DNA of 24,026 nt from an uncultured Gemmatimonadota bacterium. GTDB lineage: Bacteria > Gemmatimonadota > Gemmatimonadetes > Gemmatimonadales > Gemmatimonadaceae. Made by a program: the position numbers and the translations under genes. The stretch covers positions 1 to 24,026 of the forward strand of contig CAMLIT010000068.1 of NCBI GenBank assembly GCA_946480295.1. The letters run 5' to 3'. Under the pieces are notes generated by a model. That model saw only the letters and a list, made by a program, of their open reading frames with translations, was not told the origin of the DNA and ran no database searches. This document shows, piece by piece, positions 23,944-24,026 of this stretch. Each line of letters opens with the position of its first letter. The stretch's first letter is position 1.

Positions 23944-24026
23944 CTATCGTGTGAACGCGTAGCGCGCGAGACGCGCGCGAATCCGCGGCAGCTCGCCGAG
24001 CGAGTCCGGGCGGCCCTGGCGTTCGA
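23944..24026 (-). CDS. 3' end of an unidentified gene cut by the window edge
   Basis: On the minus strand an open frame enters from the right edge and ends at TAG (23944-23946). The readable C-terminus is 26 residues, ending PRIRARLARYAFTR. Its codons are strongly GC3-biased, and the frame faces the preceding gene with a hairpin between them, which supports a real coding end. The fragment is too short to identify; a helical, basic C-terminus is all that can be seen. Confidence 0.45.
   Translation of the reverse strand, partial: ERQGRPDSLGELPRIRARLARYAFTR

Noticed and set aside
23841..23954. 37-codon open frame with GGAGG and an ATGA overlap after the CxxC protein
   Set aside because: Translation signals look good, but the product is almost all Arg, Pro, Ala and Ser, it covers the hairpin and it runs into the 3' end of the opposing gene. 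Probably chance in GC-rich DNA; it would need peptide or ribosome-profiling evidence.

Overview
The window is GC-rich (by eye about 70%) bacterial chromosome from a Gram-negative-type cell. Signs of this are an outer-membrane beta-barrel, a TonB-dependent receptor, lipoproteins, a diheme peroxidase with CcdA/TlpA thiol chemistry, and dense short operons. The mix of an M56/BlaI pair, HEAT-repeat proteins, an ECF sigma factor with a SnoaL tail and a TIM-barrel isomerase beside a Tat protein recalls soil Gemmatimonadota. That placement is inference only; no rRNA or marker gene is present.

Layout. 1-2442 (minus): a GTG-started DsbD/CcdA-like membrane protein, a TlpA/ResA thioredoxin overlapping it by 4 bp, and a diheme cytochrome c peroxidase whose stop codon abuts a 7-bp tandem repeat. 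2650-3570 (plus): a secreted beta-barrel candidate. 3571-3741: a repeat-rich convergent spacer. 3742-5293 (minus): a xylose-isomerase-like TIM barrel coupled to a Tat-exported protein. 5405-8846 (minus): two VOC proteins, a SigJ/TIGR02960-like ECF sigma factor and a MATE transporter, probably one operon. 8899-11265 (minus): a cytoplasmic three-PAS hybrid histidine kinase.

11355-15250 (minus) is the most interesting part. A BlaI-type repressor is followed 3 bp later by an M56 (BlaR1-type) membrane protease whose C-terminal sensor region is a HEAT-repeat array, not a penicillin-binding domain. Next comes a separately transcribed, secreted HEAT-repeat protein. The two HEAT proteins end in almost the same tail (PWPWPWPxPRPxP). 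The promoter regions of blaI and of the secreted HEAT gene carry the same dyad (GYTGA-N4-TCARC), and at blaI it overlaps the -10 box. This looks like a self-contained signal-transduction regulon with an unusual periplasmic sensor.

15297-16708 (minus): a third VOC protein and a lipoprotein with an HEMLH metalloprotease-like motif. 16979-17669 (plus): two small membrane proteins in a patch of visibly lower GC. 17855-20328 (plus): a secreted TPR-like protein and EttA (TTG start), ending in a long hairpin. 20629-22938 (plus): a TonB-dependent receptor. 23092-23844 (plus): an unrecognised protein with a CxxC/CxxC zinc-ribbon pair. The right edge holds the last 26 codons of a minus-strand gene. No tRNA, rRNA, CRISPR array, insertion sequence or phage gene was seen.
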